Of a DNA stretch of 43,302 nucleotides, positions 7,689-16,665 are shown one piece after another. A program made the translations under genes and the position numbers. Origin of the DNA: an uncultured Clostridia bacterium (GTDB lineage: Bacteria; Bacillota; Clostridia; Christensenellales; UBA1242); contig CALWAB010000057.1 in assembly GCA_944372745.1 (NCBI GenBank), positions 1 to 43,302 of the forward strand, in the 5' to 3' direction. The number at the start of each line of letters is the position of its first letter. The stretch's first letter is position 1. The notes beneath the pieces are model-generated. The model was not told where the DNA came from. It searched no databases and saw only the letters and a program-made list of their open reading frames with translations.

Positions 7689-8694
7689 CATCTTTTTTAA
7701 TTTGTTTATTTAACAAATCATTTTGTGGTTCGACATTATCTTTGTTGATTTTAGTTTGTTTATCATCCAATGCTAATTTCTCTTTATCTACTGCTGTTTT
7801 TTCTTTTTTCTTATTTTTTCTTTTAATCTTTAATTTACTAAATTTGTTAATAAAGTATTGTTTAAATCTATCTTGATATTTCCAGCATAATACAAAAAGA
7901 GTAATAAGCAATAAGATTAAAATTGGCCATACATAAAGCCCCCAACCACTATAAGGAATAAGTTGTCCACTACCTACATAAGCAGTTGTAAATATACCTA
8001 TTGGACGAGTAAAGATGCTTGCAAAGAAGAAAAATCTAAATGACATACTTGTAACCCCCGCAACCAAACATAGTATATCGTCAGGGAATACTGGGAATAA
8101 AAACATAAGTATTAATAAATACTTTCCTTTTTTATTTAATAAGTCACAATATTTTTTTGTCTGCTCTACCCCAGCAATCCATTCTACTATTTTTCTACCA
8201 AATACTCTTCCCAAAAAGAAAGCAAGGAAACTGCCTAAAAGTACGCCAGCAACACTGACAAGAGAAGCAACCAATGGTCCATATATAGCTACCCCAACAA
8301 GAGTAGTAGCCATCGATGGTATAGGAGCGAATAAAACTTGAGCGAATTGAATAAGGAAAAAGACTAGAATACCCCAGATGCCAGAACTTTGAATCATTTC
8401 TCTTATTTTCTCTGGGTCTTCAAGATATGCTAACCACCCATTAAGGTAACAAACTACATACAAAATTACTACAATGTATCCTACAATAAGCAAGGTTATG
8501 CACAGTTTATAAGTTTTTAAATATTTTTTGAAGTATGATACAAGGAGTATATTTGCTAATATGATAAAGTATAATGCTGCCCCCCACTCTAACCACCAAG
8601 CCTGATCCCAATCTATAGCTAAAGTTACTACTGCTAGAGCAATTGAAATTATAGATATGATTATACTTATTATTCTTTTAAGTTCTTCATTCAT
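7675..8694 (-). CDS. TVP38/TMEM64 (DedA-superfamily) membrane protein
   Basis: The protein has about seven hydrophobic helices and a Lys-rich, highly charged C-terminal tail (last 60 residues, cytoplasmic by the positive-inside rule). The central part carries the SNARE-associated/VTT domain: FAPIPSMATTLVGVAIYGP, GSFLAFFLGRVFGRKIVEW and FPVFPDDILCLVAG, the last with the conserved Pro/Asp signature. Relatives are proposed lipid scramblases or flippases; the substrate here is not known. I place the start at the ATG at 8694, since a TATAAT box (8713-8718) lies inside the longer frame from 8724. The ribosome site is weak (GGTG). It diverges from the ABC operon. Confidence 0.85.
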   Translation of the reverse strand: MNEELKRIISIIISIISIALAVVTLAIDWDQAWWLEWGAALYFIILANILLVSYFKKYLKTYKLCITLLIVGYIVVILYVVCYLNGWLAYLEDPEKIREMIQSSGIWGILVFFLIQFAQVLFAPIPSMATTLVGVAIYGPLVASLVSVAGVLLGSFLAFFLGRVFGRKIVEWIAGVEQTKKYCDLLNKKGKYLLILMFLFPVFPDDILCLVAGVTSMSFRFFFFASIFTRPIGIFTTAYVGSGQLIPYSGWGLYVWPILILLLITLFVLCWKYQDRFKQYFINKFSKLKIKRKNKKKEKTAVDKEKLALDDKQTKINKDNVEPQNDLLNKQIKKDEKKK

Positions 8695-8760
8695 AAATGC
8701 ACCAATATTTTTATTATACAACATTTTAACATAAAATAAAACAAAATTAACTATATTTGT

Positions 8761-8788
8761 TTACTATTTTAAATTAATATGCTATAAT
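8761..8788 (+). promoter_or_regulatory. Promoter of the ABC-dipeptidase operon
   Basis: TATAAT (8783-8788) with a weak TTTACT (8761-8766) 16 nt upstream. A GGAAGGTG ribosome site (8797-8804) and a TTG start at 8809 follow. Confidence 0.55.
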
Positions 8789-8808
8789 TCATTTATGGAA
8801 GGTGTAAT

Positions 8809-9726
8809 TTGGTTGATAAGGTATTAAGCGTTACAAATCTAACTAAAAAATTTAAAGATAGGGTTGCAGTAGATAATGTATCTTTTAATGTTTATGAGGG
8901 TGAAATCGTTGGTTTGCTTGGACCAAATGGTGCTGGTAAAAGCACAATAATAAAAATGATAACAGGTTTAAGTAAAATTACAAGTGGTGATGTCATAATT
9001 TGCGGTGTATCAATAAAAAATCATTTTGAAAAAGCAATAAGAAATGTGGGTGCAATAATAGAAACGCCTAATATGTACGGATACATGACTGGAAAACAAA
9101 ATTTAAAATACTATGCTAATCTTTATAAGGGAATTCCAAAATCAAGAATTGATGAAGTAGCAGAATTAGTTGGGCTAAAAGATAGAATCAAAGACAAAGT
9201 AAAAACTTATTCATTAGGTATGAAACAAAGACTTGGCATAGCACAAGCCATTCTACACAAACCCAAAATATTAATACTTGATGAACCAACTAATGGACTT
9301 GACCCAAATGGGATATTGGAAATGAGAACATTTCTCAAAAAAATTGCAAAAACTGAAAAAACTTCAATTTTAGTTTCAAGTCATATTTTGAGCGAAATGG
9401 AAGCATTGTGTAATACGGTAGCTATTATAGATAAAGGCAAATTAAAACAAATACGATCAGTACACAATCTTTCAAGTGAATTGGGAATCAAATCAAAAAT
9501 TGCTATAAAAGTTAACTATCCAAACTTTGCTGGCAAATTAATTATGAATAAATTTGGTTACAATGTGGATGTAGCTGGTCAAAATGTAGTTTGTGAGATG
9601 CTGGAAAAAGACATTCCTGCGGTAACATCGTATTTAATATCAATGAAAATACCTATTTTTGGTATAACATCAGTAAGTAAATCACTGGAACAAATGTTCT
9701 TAGATGTAGTTAATGGGAACGAATAA
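8809..9726 (+). CDS. ABC transporter ATP-binding protein, ABC-2 (CcmA/NatA-like) type
   Basis: Nucleotide-binding subunit of an exporter or membrane-remodelling ABC system. Walker A is GPNGAGKST (about residue 41), the signature YSLGMKQRLG, Walker B ILILDEPTNGLDP and the switch His in SSHILSEME. About 80 residues follow the ATPase core, as in drug- or lantibiotic-resistance ATPases of the BcrA/NatA group. Translation appears to start at TTG, as no ATG is in frame after the GGAAGGTG site. The permease follows 11 nt later with its own ribosome site. The substrate cannot be told from sequence. Confidence 0.92.
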   Translation: MVDKVLSVTNLTKKFKDRVAVDNVSFNVYEGEIVGLLGPNGAGKSTIIKMITGLSKITSGDVIICGVSIKNHFEKAIRNVGAIIETPNMYGYMTGKQNLKYYANLYKGIPKSRIDEVAELVGLKDRIKDKVKTYSLGMKQRLGIAQAILHKPKILILDEPTNGLDPNGILEMRTFLKKIAKTEKTSILVSSHILSEMEALCNTVAIIDKGKLKQIRSVHNLSSELGIKSKIAIKVNYPNFAGKLIMNKFGYNVDVAGQNVVCEMLEKDIPAVTSYLISMKIPIFGITSVSKSLEQMFLDVVNGNE

Positions 9727-9737
9727 AGAGGTATAAT

Positions 9738-11489
9738 ATGAATTCTTTTTGGAGAATCACTCGAGGTGAATTAGATAAAATATTTGTACGCCCTGCAATA
9801 TTTATTATGACAGGATTTTTTGTGCTTGCTATAGTTGTTTCTGTTTTGATGTTTGACCCTGCCCCACGCAATGACCTAATGAATTTAGCAAATATTCAAG
9901 GAGAAAGCGTCACAGAAGTATATCAAAACTTCAACAATAATCAAAATAAATTAGTGTTCGATTCCAACTTTGATAATATAAACGATATGATAAATTTCTA
10001 TAATGGAACAGACAATACTGTTGTAGGTAAACAACAACTAATCACCAACTTTGATAATGTGTTAAGCATATTTGAAGAATACTCAACTTCTATAGAAAGT
10101 GAAAATAATGATATAAATAATATTATTTCATTGAAAAATGATTTGAGAAATTCAATTCTAGTTTTAATGAGCTCTTATAGTTCTATTAATGAAAATTTTT
10201 TAACAATGCTTATTACAAACGAAAACAATGAAAATACTCTAAGAATGTTAAATCAATTAAATAATGAAGCATCGACAAGTGGCGATGAACGCGATATAGA
10301 ACATCATCAAAGAATAGTAAATAACATTAATCAACAAGGATATTTAACAACATTACAAACTCTTTTTGATAGCATAGTTCAAGTAGAAGTTTCAACTGAA
10401 CTATTAAATTCTTTATATAATAACTATTATGTAATTGCTGAACAAAGATTAGATGATATCACTAGTGAAATGGTTTCAATTTATAATTCTGCCTTAACAA
10501 ATTCAGAAATTAATTTCAGTGATGAAAGTATCAATAATATAAAAACTTTAGCTGATAATTACAAATTACATATTGATGAAGTAAATATCATAATCACTAA
10601 TAATATTATGTTAAATATTGTTGGAGATTTATCAACTTCAAGTTTAGACAATTATACCTTTGCCGATTTACAGGATTTTAACAAATACCAAGCAAAAGAA
10701 GAATTAACAAAAAATGTATATTTATTTGAAACCAATACATATTCCTATGAATATGCAAATGTTTTTCAATCCAATGTGAATTCTAACGAAAATACTAATG
10801 CTTACGATTTTATGTATTATGCACTTGAATTTTTGAGCTTTATAATTGTAATTTATTGTGTCATTATTGGTTCTGGAATGATATCAGGAGAAACCTCTGG
10901 CGGAACAATGAAAATGTTAGCCATAAGACCATACCGAAGAAACAAAATTATAACTGGAAAATTAACGGCAACATTTTTGCTAGGCGTTATATTTTTAATT
11001 ATTGGAACATTAACCACATTTATAATTGGTGCAAGACTATATGGATTAAGTAGTTTGCCTATCTTGATGATATTTAATGCAGAAACAGCTTCTGTAATAT
11101 CAGCACCTGCCCTATTTTTCATATTTTTAGCTTTATTGTTGGTTAGAATAATTGTTTATACGATATTAGCAGTATTTATATCTACCGCATTTAAGAGCAA
11201 CATAGCTGCTGTAATAATTTCTGTAATGATATATATATTTGTTGCCCTTTTTGGAAATTTATTTGGAGATAGTCCAGTTTATGGCTATTTACCTTTTGCT
11301 AATGTTGATTTATTTAGATTTTTTGGTGGAGAATTTTTAGCCAATAATGGAAATGTGCTAGGATTAGATTTTTCTTGCCCTATACAACCTGATTTGAATT
11401 TCTATATTAGTTTAATAATTGTGTTAGTGTTTGTAGCAATTTTAATTGCTGCCACATACATTATATTTAAAAAGCGAGATATAGAATGA
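9738..11489 (+). CDS. ABC-2 type permease with a large extracytoplasmic domain
   Basis: 583 residues. One membrane helix (about 18-38) is followed by roughly 320 residues of hydrophilic, Asn-rich, helical sequence that should lie outside the membrane. Five to six helices then span about 365-575 (IVIYCVIIGSGMISGE, FLLGVIFLIIGTLTTF, FIFLALLLVRIIVYTILAVF and others). This layout is the ABC2_membrane type in which the first and second helices are separated by an exposed domain. It partners the ATPase just upstream. The last codons overlap the dipeptidase start (ATGA), indicating translational coupling. The long exposed domain may bind a peptide, lipid or wall ligand; this is inference. Confidence 0.88.
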   Translation: MNSFWRITRGELDKIFVRPAIFIMTGFFVLAIVVSVLMFDPAPRNDLMNLANIQGESVTEVYQNFNNNQNKLVFDSNFDNINDMINFYNGTDNTVVGKQQLITNFDNVLSIFEEYSTSIESENNDINNIISLKNDLRNSILVLMSSYSSINENFLTMLITNENNENTLRMLNQLNNEASTSGDERDIEHHQRIVNNINQQGYLTTLQTLFDSIVQVEVSTELLNSLYNNYYVIAEQRLDDITSEMVSIYNSALTNSEINFSDESINNIKTLADNYKLHIDEVNIIITNNIMLNIVGDLSTSSLDNYTFADLQDFNKYQAKEELTKNVYLFETNTYSYEYANVFQSNVNSNENTNAYDFMYYALEFLSFIIVIYCVIIGSGMISGETSGGTMKMLAIRPYRRNKIITGKLTATFLLGVIFLIIGTLTTFIIGARLYGLSSLPILMIFNAETASVISAPALFFIFLALLLVRIIVYTILAVFISTAFKSNIAAVIISVMIYIFVALFGNLFGDSPVYGYLPFANVDLFRFFGGEFLANNGNVLGLDFSCPIQPDLNFYISLIIVLVFVAILIAATYIIFKKRDIE

Positions 11490-12322
11490 CAAATTTTCAA
11501 ATAGCAGACTCACATAATGACTTTTTATCGTCTAACTATGATTATCAATTAATAAATAAAGATTTTAAAAAGAATAATATTGCTTTGTGCAATGCTATTC
11601 TTTTTTCTAAAAATAAAGAACTTAATATTAAAAAATCAAAAAAAATAATATGTGAGATAAATAAGCAAAAATATTTATCATCTCATTGTGTTTTTTCTTT
11701 TGAGAATTTAACTTTTTTAAAAGAAAAAGATTTTGATAAATTAATTTCATTTCAGCCATTTTCTTGCTCTTTAACTTGGAATTACGATAATCAATTTGCA
11801 GGTGGCGCAATTGAATTTGGGGCTTTAACGCTTAGAGGTATTAACCTTATAAAACTAATGAATAAACATAACATAATACTAGACACAGCACATTTAAATA
11901 GGCAAAGCTTTTGGCAGGCCATTAAATACACCACACTTCCAATTTTTAACTCACATACATGTTATAATTTAATTGAACATAGACGAAATTTGGATATAGA
12001 ACAAATTAAGGCAATTATAGATACAAATGGATTTATAGGTATTACATTTGTTTCATCTTTTTTAAGCCACAGACACACAAGTTCTTCACTTGATGTTTTT
12101 AAAAACATTGATGCTATTATACAAAAATTTGGTATAAATAATATAGGTATAGGTACAGATTTTTATGGGACAAATCAACTGCCACAAGATTTGAAAAAAT
12201 ATGATGATTTTGTAAATTTATATTTCCTTTTTAAAAAATATAAATATACAGATAATGATATAAATAAAATTTTTTCGCAAAATTTTATAAAATTCGTAAA
12301 AAACAACTACAAACATTTGTAA
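11486..12322 (+). CDS. Membrane-dipeptidase-like protein (peptidase family M19)
   Basis: All M19 metal-site landmarks are visible: His-x-Asp in ADSHNDFL, Glu in FSFEN, the two His of ILDTAHLN and FNSHTCYN, HRRNLD, and Asp in GIGTDFYG; SLTWNYDNQFAGGA is also typical. At 278 residues it is at the short end of the family and has no signal peptide. M19 enzymes hydrolyse dipeptides, including D-Ala-containing ones. Its start overlaps the permease stop (ATGA), so the ABC system and dipeptidase are one operon. A peptide or wall-fragment substrate would link them, which is inference. It has no clear hairpin terminator before the rnhA promoter. Confidence 0.85.
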   Translation: MTNFQIADSHNDFLSSNYDYQLINKDFKKNNIALCNAILFSKNKELNIKKSKKIICEINKQKYLSSHCVFSFENLTFLKEKDFDKLISFQPFSCSLTWNYDNQFAGGAIEFGALTLRGINLIKLMNKHNIILDTAHLNRQSFWQAIKYTTLPIFNSHTCYNLIEHRRNLDIEQIKAIIDTNGFIGITFVSSFLSHRHTSSSLDVFKNIDAIIQKFGINNIGIGTDFYGTNQLPQDLKKYDDFVNLYFLFKKYKYTDNDINKIFSQNFIKFVKNNYKHL

Positions 12323-12345
12323 AAAGAATCTTACTTTGATATAAT
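12317..12345 (+). promoter_or_regulatory. rnhA promoter, predicting a leaderless mRNA
   Basis: TTGTAA (12317-12322) overlaps the dipeptidase stop codon. A 17-nt spacer leads to TATAAT (12340-12345) with TGA in front (extended -10). The -10 box ends 6 nt before the rnhA ATG and there is no ribosome site. Confidence 0.7.
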
Positions 12346-12351
12346 TTTTAT

Positions 12352-12804
12352 ATGAAAAATATAATTATTTATACAGACGGTGCTTGTTCATATAATCCTG
12401 GACCAGGTGGTTGGGGTGCAATTTTAATTTATAAAAATACGGAAAAAGAGATTTCAGGGTTTGTACCAAATACTACAAATAATAGAATGGAACTACAAGC
12501 GGTTATATCAGCATTAGAATTAGTTAAAGAGCAATGCATAATAGATATATATACTGACTCAGCTTATATTTATAACGCTTTTACCGCTGATTGGATCTCC
12601 TCTTGGATAAATAATGGATGGAGAACTTCCGATAAAAAGCAAGTGCAAAATATAGATTTATGGCAAAAAATAATTGAATTCGATAAAAAACATACTATTC
12701 ACTGGCATAAAGTTAAAGGACATTCAGATAATTTTTATAATAATAGATGCGATGCATTAGCACGAGGAGAAATTTTAAAAAATAGTCAAAATGGTAATGA
12801 ATAG
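12352..12804 (+). CDS. rnhA: Ribonuclease HI
   Basis: Degrades the RNA strand of RNA-DNA hybrids. The 150-residue protein has the full DEDD metal site: Asp in YTDGACSYNPGPGGWG, Glu in NNRMELQAV, Asp in IYTDSAYI and Asp in the C-terminal RCDALAR, with the His of KGHSDN. The GPGGWGA and basic handle region (NNGWRTSDKK) resemble the E. coli-type enzyme. No Shine-Dalgarno sequence precedes the ATG and a strong promoter abuts it. A long bidirectional hairpin terminator is shared with the convergent rny gene. Confidence 0.96.
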   Translation: MKNIIIYTDGACSYNPGPGGWGAILIYKNTEKEISGFVPNTTNNRMELQAVISALELVKEQCIIDIYTDSAYIYNAFTADWISSWINNGWRTSDKKQVQNIDLWQKIIEFDKKHTIHWHKVKGHSDNFYNNRCDALARGEILKNSQNGNE

Positions 12805-12823
12805 GAATCATATTTCATTTTAT

Positions 12824-12859
12824 AAAATAAAATGGCACAAATATGTGCCATTTTATTTT
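12824..12859. terminator. Bidirectional terminator between rnhA and rny
   Basis: Perfect 16-bp stem (arms AAAATAAAATGGCACA and TGTGCCATTTTATTTT) with an AATA loop. It overlaps the rny stop codon and serves both convergent genes. Confidence 0.85.
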
Positions 12860-14445
12860 GCATATTCAACTTTTCTTGTTTCTCTAATAACATTAACTTT
12901 AATTTGACCAGGATATTCAACTTCTTCTTCAATTTTTTTAGAAATATCTTTAGCTAAAAACATTGCTTCTTCATCTGAGATTTCTTCAGGCTTAACAATG
13001 ACTCGTATTTCTCTTCCTGCCTGTATGGCATAAGCTTTGTCAACACCTTTAAACGAATTAGAAATTTCTTCCAATTTTTCGACTCTTTTAATATAAGTTT
13101 CAAGGCTTTCCCTTCTTGCCCCCGGTCTAGCACTAGAAATAGCATCAGCCACTTGTACTAATATAGCTTCAACAGATTTAAATGGTACATCGCCATGATG
13201 AGCTTCTATACAATGAATAACAGCTTCACTTTCTTTATACTTTTTAGCAAGTTGTACACCTAATTCAACATGTGTTCCTTCTACTTCTTGGTCTACAGCT
13301 TTACCAATATCATGTAGTAATCCCCCACGCTTTGCAGTTTCTACATCAACGCCAAGTTCAGTCGCTAATAAGCATGCTAATCTTGAAACTTCTAAAGAAT
13401 GTACAAGTACATTTTGACCATAACTTGTTCTATATTTTAATCTACCAAGAAGAACACACAATGCAGGATGAAGTCCGTGAACATCTGCTTCGTATGAAAC
13501 ATCTTCGCCAGTCTGTTTCATCTCGGCTTCAATATCTTTTCGCACTTTATCAGCCATTTCTTCAATCCTAGCTGGATTAATTCTTCCGTCTAACATCAAT
13601 TTTTCAATAGTTCTTTTTGCGATTTCTCGTCTTAAAGGGTCAAAACTTGATAGTATTACTGATTCAGGCGTATCATCTATAATTAAATCAACACCAGTTG
13701 CACTTTCTATAGCTCTTATATTCCTTCCTTCCCGTCCAATTAATCTTCCTTTCATATCTTCGTTAGGAATATTAACTGATGAAACTGTTATATCCGCAGT
13801 ATAATCAGTGGCGCATCTTTGAATCGCTTGGGTAACAATATCAACAGCATATCTATCCGCATTTTCTTTGGCTTCTTCTTCCATTGCTCTTATTTCAGAA
13901 GCAATACTTTTTCTTGTTTCTTCTTTTATACTTTCAATAAGAACTTTCTTAGCTTCTTCAGTTGTCATCTTTGAAACTTTTTCAAGTTCTAGTTGAATAT
14001 CGCCTTTTTGTTTTTCTACCTGTTCTTGAAAAACTATTAAATCTTGTTCCTTTTGCTCTAAATTTTGTTTTAAACTTTCAAGTTGTTCTAATTTCTGCTC
14101 AAAACTTTGTTCTTTCTTATTTTGGTATTCCTCTCTTTGCAAAACTCGTTCTTCAATTCTTTGCATCTCTTGTCTGCGTTCTTTGATTTCTAAATCATAA
14201 TCCGCTTTGAGTTTAAATATCTCGTCTTTAGCTTCCAAAATAAGCTCTTTTTTTTGGGCTTTAGCATCATTTACGGCGTCTTCAATAATCTTTTTTGCTG
14301 ATTTTGTAGCATTGTCAATTCTTTTTTGTATAATAAACCTATATAAAAAATAACCGCCAATAACCCCTATAGCCACACAACCTAAAATTATTAAAATTAA
14401 TGGGAAAACACCGATACTGACGCTATAAAGCATATTTATAGTCAT
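12853..14445 (-). CDS. rny: Ribonuclease Y
   Basis: Membrane-bound endoribonuclease that starts decay of many Firmicutes mRNAs. The 530-residue protein has an N-terminal membrane helix (about 13-35), a long coiled coil (about 50-190), a KH domain (LIGREGRNIRAIESATG) and an HD domain with HSLEVSRL and GGLLHDIGKAVD supplying the metal ligands. The C-terminus EYPGQIKVNVIRETR is typical. The ATG has AAGGAGA about 10 nt upstream. A consensus promoter lies in the recA-rny spacer, and a perfect palindrome TACATAT-ATA-ATATGTA (14473-14489) sits in the predicted leader, where it could affect expression. Confidence 0.97.
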   Translation of the reverse strand: MTINMLYSVSIGVFPLILIILGCVAIGVIGGYFLYRFIIQKRIDNATKSAKKIIEDAVNDAKAQKKELILEAKDEIFKLKADYDLEIKERRQEMQRIEERVLQREEYQNKKEQSFEQKLEQLESLKQNLEQKEQDLIVFQEQVEKQKGDIQLELEKVSKMTTEEAKKVLIESIKEETRKSIASEIRAMEEEAKENADRYAVDIVTQAIQRCATDYTADITVSSVNIPNEDMKGRLIGREGRNIRAIESATGVDLIIDDTPESVILSSFDPLRREIAKRTIEKLMLDGRINPARIEEMADKVRKDIEAEMKQTGEDVSYEADVHGLHPALCVLLGRLKYRTSYGQNVLVHSLEVSRLACLLATELGVDVETAKRGGLLHDIGKAVDQEVEGTHVELGVQLAKKYKESEAVIHCIEAHHGDVPFKSVEAILVQVADAISSARPGARRESLETYIKRVEKLEEISNSFKGVDKAYAIQAGREIRVIVKPEEISDEEAMFLAKDISKKIEEEVEYPGQIKVNVIRETRKVEYAK

Positions 14446-14495
14446 ACCGATTATTTCTCCTTAAAAAATTTATACATATATAATATGTACAATTA

Positions 14496-14524
14496 ATTGT
14501 ATATTTTTTTATATAAATTGTCAA
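14496..14524 (-). promoter_or_regulatory. rny promoter
   Basis: Minus strand TTGACA (14519-14524), 17 nt, TACAAT (14496-14501). Confidence 0.8.
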
Positions 14525-14543
14525 GTAAATGACATTCTTTTAT

Positions 14544-14568
14544 AAAAAAAGAAGTATGAACTTCTTTT
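14544..14568. terminator. recA terminator
   Basis: Stem AAAAGAAGT / ACTTCTTTT with loop ATGA; on the minus strand it runs into seven T. It overlaps the recA stop codon. Confidence 0.8.
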
Positions 14569-15559
14569 ATTCATCAATGACATCAAATTCAGCTTTTAGC
14601 TTATCATTAATTTCATCAAATATTTCTTTGTTATCAATTAAATACTGTTTAGCAGCCTCTTTGCCCTGTCCTATTTTCATATCATTATAAGAGAACCAAG
14701 CTCCACTTTTTTGAATGATATTTTTTGCTACTGCCATATCTAGCAAACTACCTTCTTTAGAAATACCTGTACCATACATAATATCAAATTCAGCAACTTT
14801 AAAAGGCGGAGACATTTTATTTTTTACAATTTTAGCTTTTGTCTTATTACCTACAATGTTTTCTCCTACTTTTATAACATCAGCTTTCCTAATATCAATT
14901 CTTATTGATGCATAGAATTTTAATGCCTTACCACCAGTAGTTACCTCTGGTGACCCAAATAAGACCCCAACCTTTTCTCTTAATTGATTAATAAAGATAA
15001 CACAAGTATTAGATTTATTAATTATGCCCGTTAACTTTCTTAAAGCCTGTGACATCAATCTAGCTTGAAGCCCAATAAAACTTTCTCCCATCTCACCTTC
15101 AATTTCCGCCTTAGGAGTTAAAGCTGCCACAGAATCAATTACTACTATGCTAAATACTCCACTACGAACAAGTGATTCGGTTATATCTAGAGCTTGCTCA
15201 CCTGTATCAGGTTGAGATAAATATAGATTCTCTACATCAACACCAATTTTTGACGCATAAACAGGGTCTAGAGCATGTTCTGCATCTATAAAAGCAGCTA
15301 CTCCCCCCATTTTTTGTGCTTCTGCTATAATATGTAAAGCTACCGTTGTTTTCCCCGATGATTCAGGTCCATAAATTTCTATTATTCTTCCTTTAGGTAC
15401 TCCCCCTATCCCTAATGCGTAATCTAGTGTCAAACATCCAGTAGGAATCACATCTATTTTTTGATAATATTTTTCACCGAGCTTCATTATTGACCCTTTC
15501 CCATATTGTTTCTCAAGGTCTGCTATGACCTGCTCTAGTATTTTGTCTTTTTCTTCCAT
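14567..15559 (-). CDS. recA: Recombinase RecA
   Basis: Strand-exchange ATPase and co-protease for LexA. 330 residues, slightly short because the acidic C-terminal tail is brief. Walker A is GPESSGKTT, Walker B VVIDSVAAL, and the loops GEMGESFIGLQARLMSQALR and FINQLREKVGVLFG are canonical. Its ATG has a GGAGAAA-type site about 8 nt upstream. A promoter lies at the very end of the cinA-like gene, and an SOS-box-like sequence sits between it and recA, so damage control by the LexA of this window is likely. It keeps the pgsA-cinA-recA-rny order of Bacillus. Confidence 0.98.
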   Translation of the reverse strand: MEEKDKILEQVIADLEKQYGKGSIMKLGEKYYQKIDVIPTGCLTLDYALGIGGVPKGRIIEIYGPESSGKTTVALHIIAEAQKMGGVAAFIDAEHALDPVYASKIGVDVENLYLSQPDTGEQALDITESLVRSGVFSIVVIDSVAALTPKAEIEGEMGESFIGLQARLMSQALRKLTGIINKSNTCVIFINQLREKVGVLFGSPEVTTGGKALKFYASIRIDIRKADVIKVGENIVGNKTKAKIVKNKMSPPFKVAEFDIMYGTGISKEGSLLDMAVAKNIIQKSGAWFSYNDMKIGQGKEAAKQYLIDNKEIFDEINDKLKAEFDVIDE

Positions 15560-15577
15560 AATAATTTCTCCATTTTT

Positions 15578-15591
15578 AGAACATATTTTTG
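15578..15591. promoter_or_regulatory. Possible LexA operator in front of recA
   Basis: AGAACATATTTTTG shares AGAAC-N4-nTTTG with the operator in front of lexA (AGAACAATTGTTTG) but has two mismatches to GAAC-N4-GTTC. It lies just downstream of the recA -10 box. Confidence 0.4.
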
Positions 15592-15599
15592 ATAATTAT

Positions 15600-15627
15600 A
15601 TTATACCGCATAATTTGAAATATTCAA
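15600..15627 (-). promoter_or_regulatory. recA promoter
   Basis: Minus strand TTGAAT (15622-15627), 16 nt, TATAAT (15600-15605). It overlaps the last codons and stop of the cinA-like gene. Confidence 0.6.
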
Positions 15628-16665
15628 AGTGTTTTGACGAAGTTTTTTAATTAATTCAAAAATTGTTGTATTTGTTCCATATTTTATAACAAAATTTTTG
15701 TCTCCTAATACACTGTGTTTATACACATTAACTGCATCCCTATCTCCTATTGCAGTAAAGAATACACCTGTATTATTGGAATTTGTATAACCACTTGTAG
15801 CTATTACTATGTCGCATGAACTATGGTCTAACATATTAGTGGCCATCTCATAAACTACTTCAGCGCTCACTTCAGAATACTGGTCTAATATTTTTTTATC
15901 TATATGAAGTTGATTTTGTAAAGATTGTGCAGAATAAACAATCAAGGCGTCATCAATAAATTGATAAGCGGAGTCAGTTTCATTTAGTAAGGTATCTGTT
16001 AACTTTCCCCCTGTAAAATTCTCCGCTATGCTTATTTTTAAATTTCTGAGTGAAAGAATTTCTACAACAGCTTCAGCAAGTCCTATATCTTTTGACGCAT
16101 AAAAAGCTTTTTTTAAATCTTTTACAAAAACGGATACTATATTATCTTGAATATTCTTATCTACAGACGAAAGAAATCTAAATATTATTAAACTATCTCC
16201 ATATTCTGTATGAACATAATAATCAAAAATATTGTTAGAAATTTTATATTCTTTCAAATAATTATTTATATTCTCTTCGGATAATCCAAAACATTTGATA
16301 CAATAATTATCATAATCTAATTTTAAATTTGTTACAACAACATTTTTAAGCAAATCAAACGAATTCAAAGTATTTGTATTAATAACCATTATATTATTGC
16401 TGGGACTTGAATATGTACCATTACCACAATCAGCCATTTGATTTAGCGGAACTAACAATTCGCTGGCTTTTTTTTCTTCGTCTTCTACAAATATAGTCAA
16501 ACCCTTAGAAAATGATTTGTAATCCAATCCCAATAAATCTTCTACCACAGCAAATTGTGTAATATTCAAGCCTATTTTAAATAATTGTTTAAATAATATA
16601 TAATAGTTATCAACTATCCATTTAGCATTGTGATTGTTCATCACAACAAAAATTGACACATTCAT
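15601..16665 (-). CDS. Degenerate CinA-like protein
   Basis: Position between pgsA and recA and a recognisable C-terminal third identify a CinA/PncC relative. About residues 200-350 align in outline with nicotinamide-nucleotide amidase: AENFTGGKLTDTLL for the usual AESCTGG, LIVYSAQSLQNQL for VVYSNEAK, YSEVSAEVVYEMA for AVSEEVA-MA, and ATSGYTN for TGIAGP. The signature Ser and the Lys of the YSN-K motif are replaced (Asn and Leu), so deamidase activity is doubtful. The N-terminal 200 residues show none of the usual MoaB-like motifs. The frame is intact, with a good ribosome site overlapping the pgsA stop, so it is maintained rather than broken. Product: CinA family, function uncertain. Confidence 0.65.
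   Translation of the reverse strand: MNVSIFVVMNNHNAKWIVDNYYILFKQLFKIGLNITQFAVVEDLLGLDYKSFSKGLTIFVEDEEKKASELLVPLNQMADCGNGTYSSPSNNIMVINTNTLNSFDLLKNVVVTNLKLDYDNYCIKCFGLSEENINNYLKEYKISNNIFDYYVHTEYGDSLIIFRFLSSVDKNIQDNIVSVFVKDLKKAFYASKDIGLAEAVVEILSLRNLKISIAENFTGGKLTDTLLNETDSAYQFIDDALIVYSAQSLQNQLHIDKKILDQYSEVSAEVVYEMATNMLDHSSCDIVIATSGYTNSNNTGVFFTAIGDRDAVNVYKHSVLGDKNFVIKYGTNTTIFELIKKLRQNTLNISNYAV

Noticed and set aside
8795..8808. ATG at 8795 as start of the ABC ATPase
   Set aside because: It is out of frame with the ATPase; the in-frame start behind GGAAGGTG is the TTG at 8809.
13272..13571. Open frames opposite rny, recA, ftsK, pnp and other long genes
   Set aside because: They are antisense to strongly conserved coding regions, have no family motifs and no ribosome sites.
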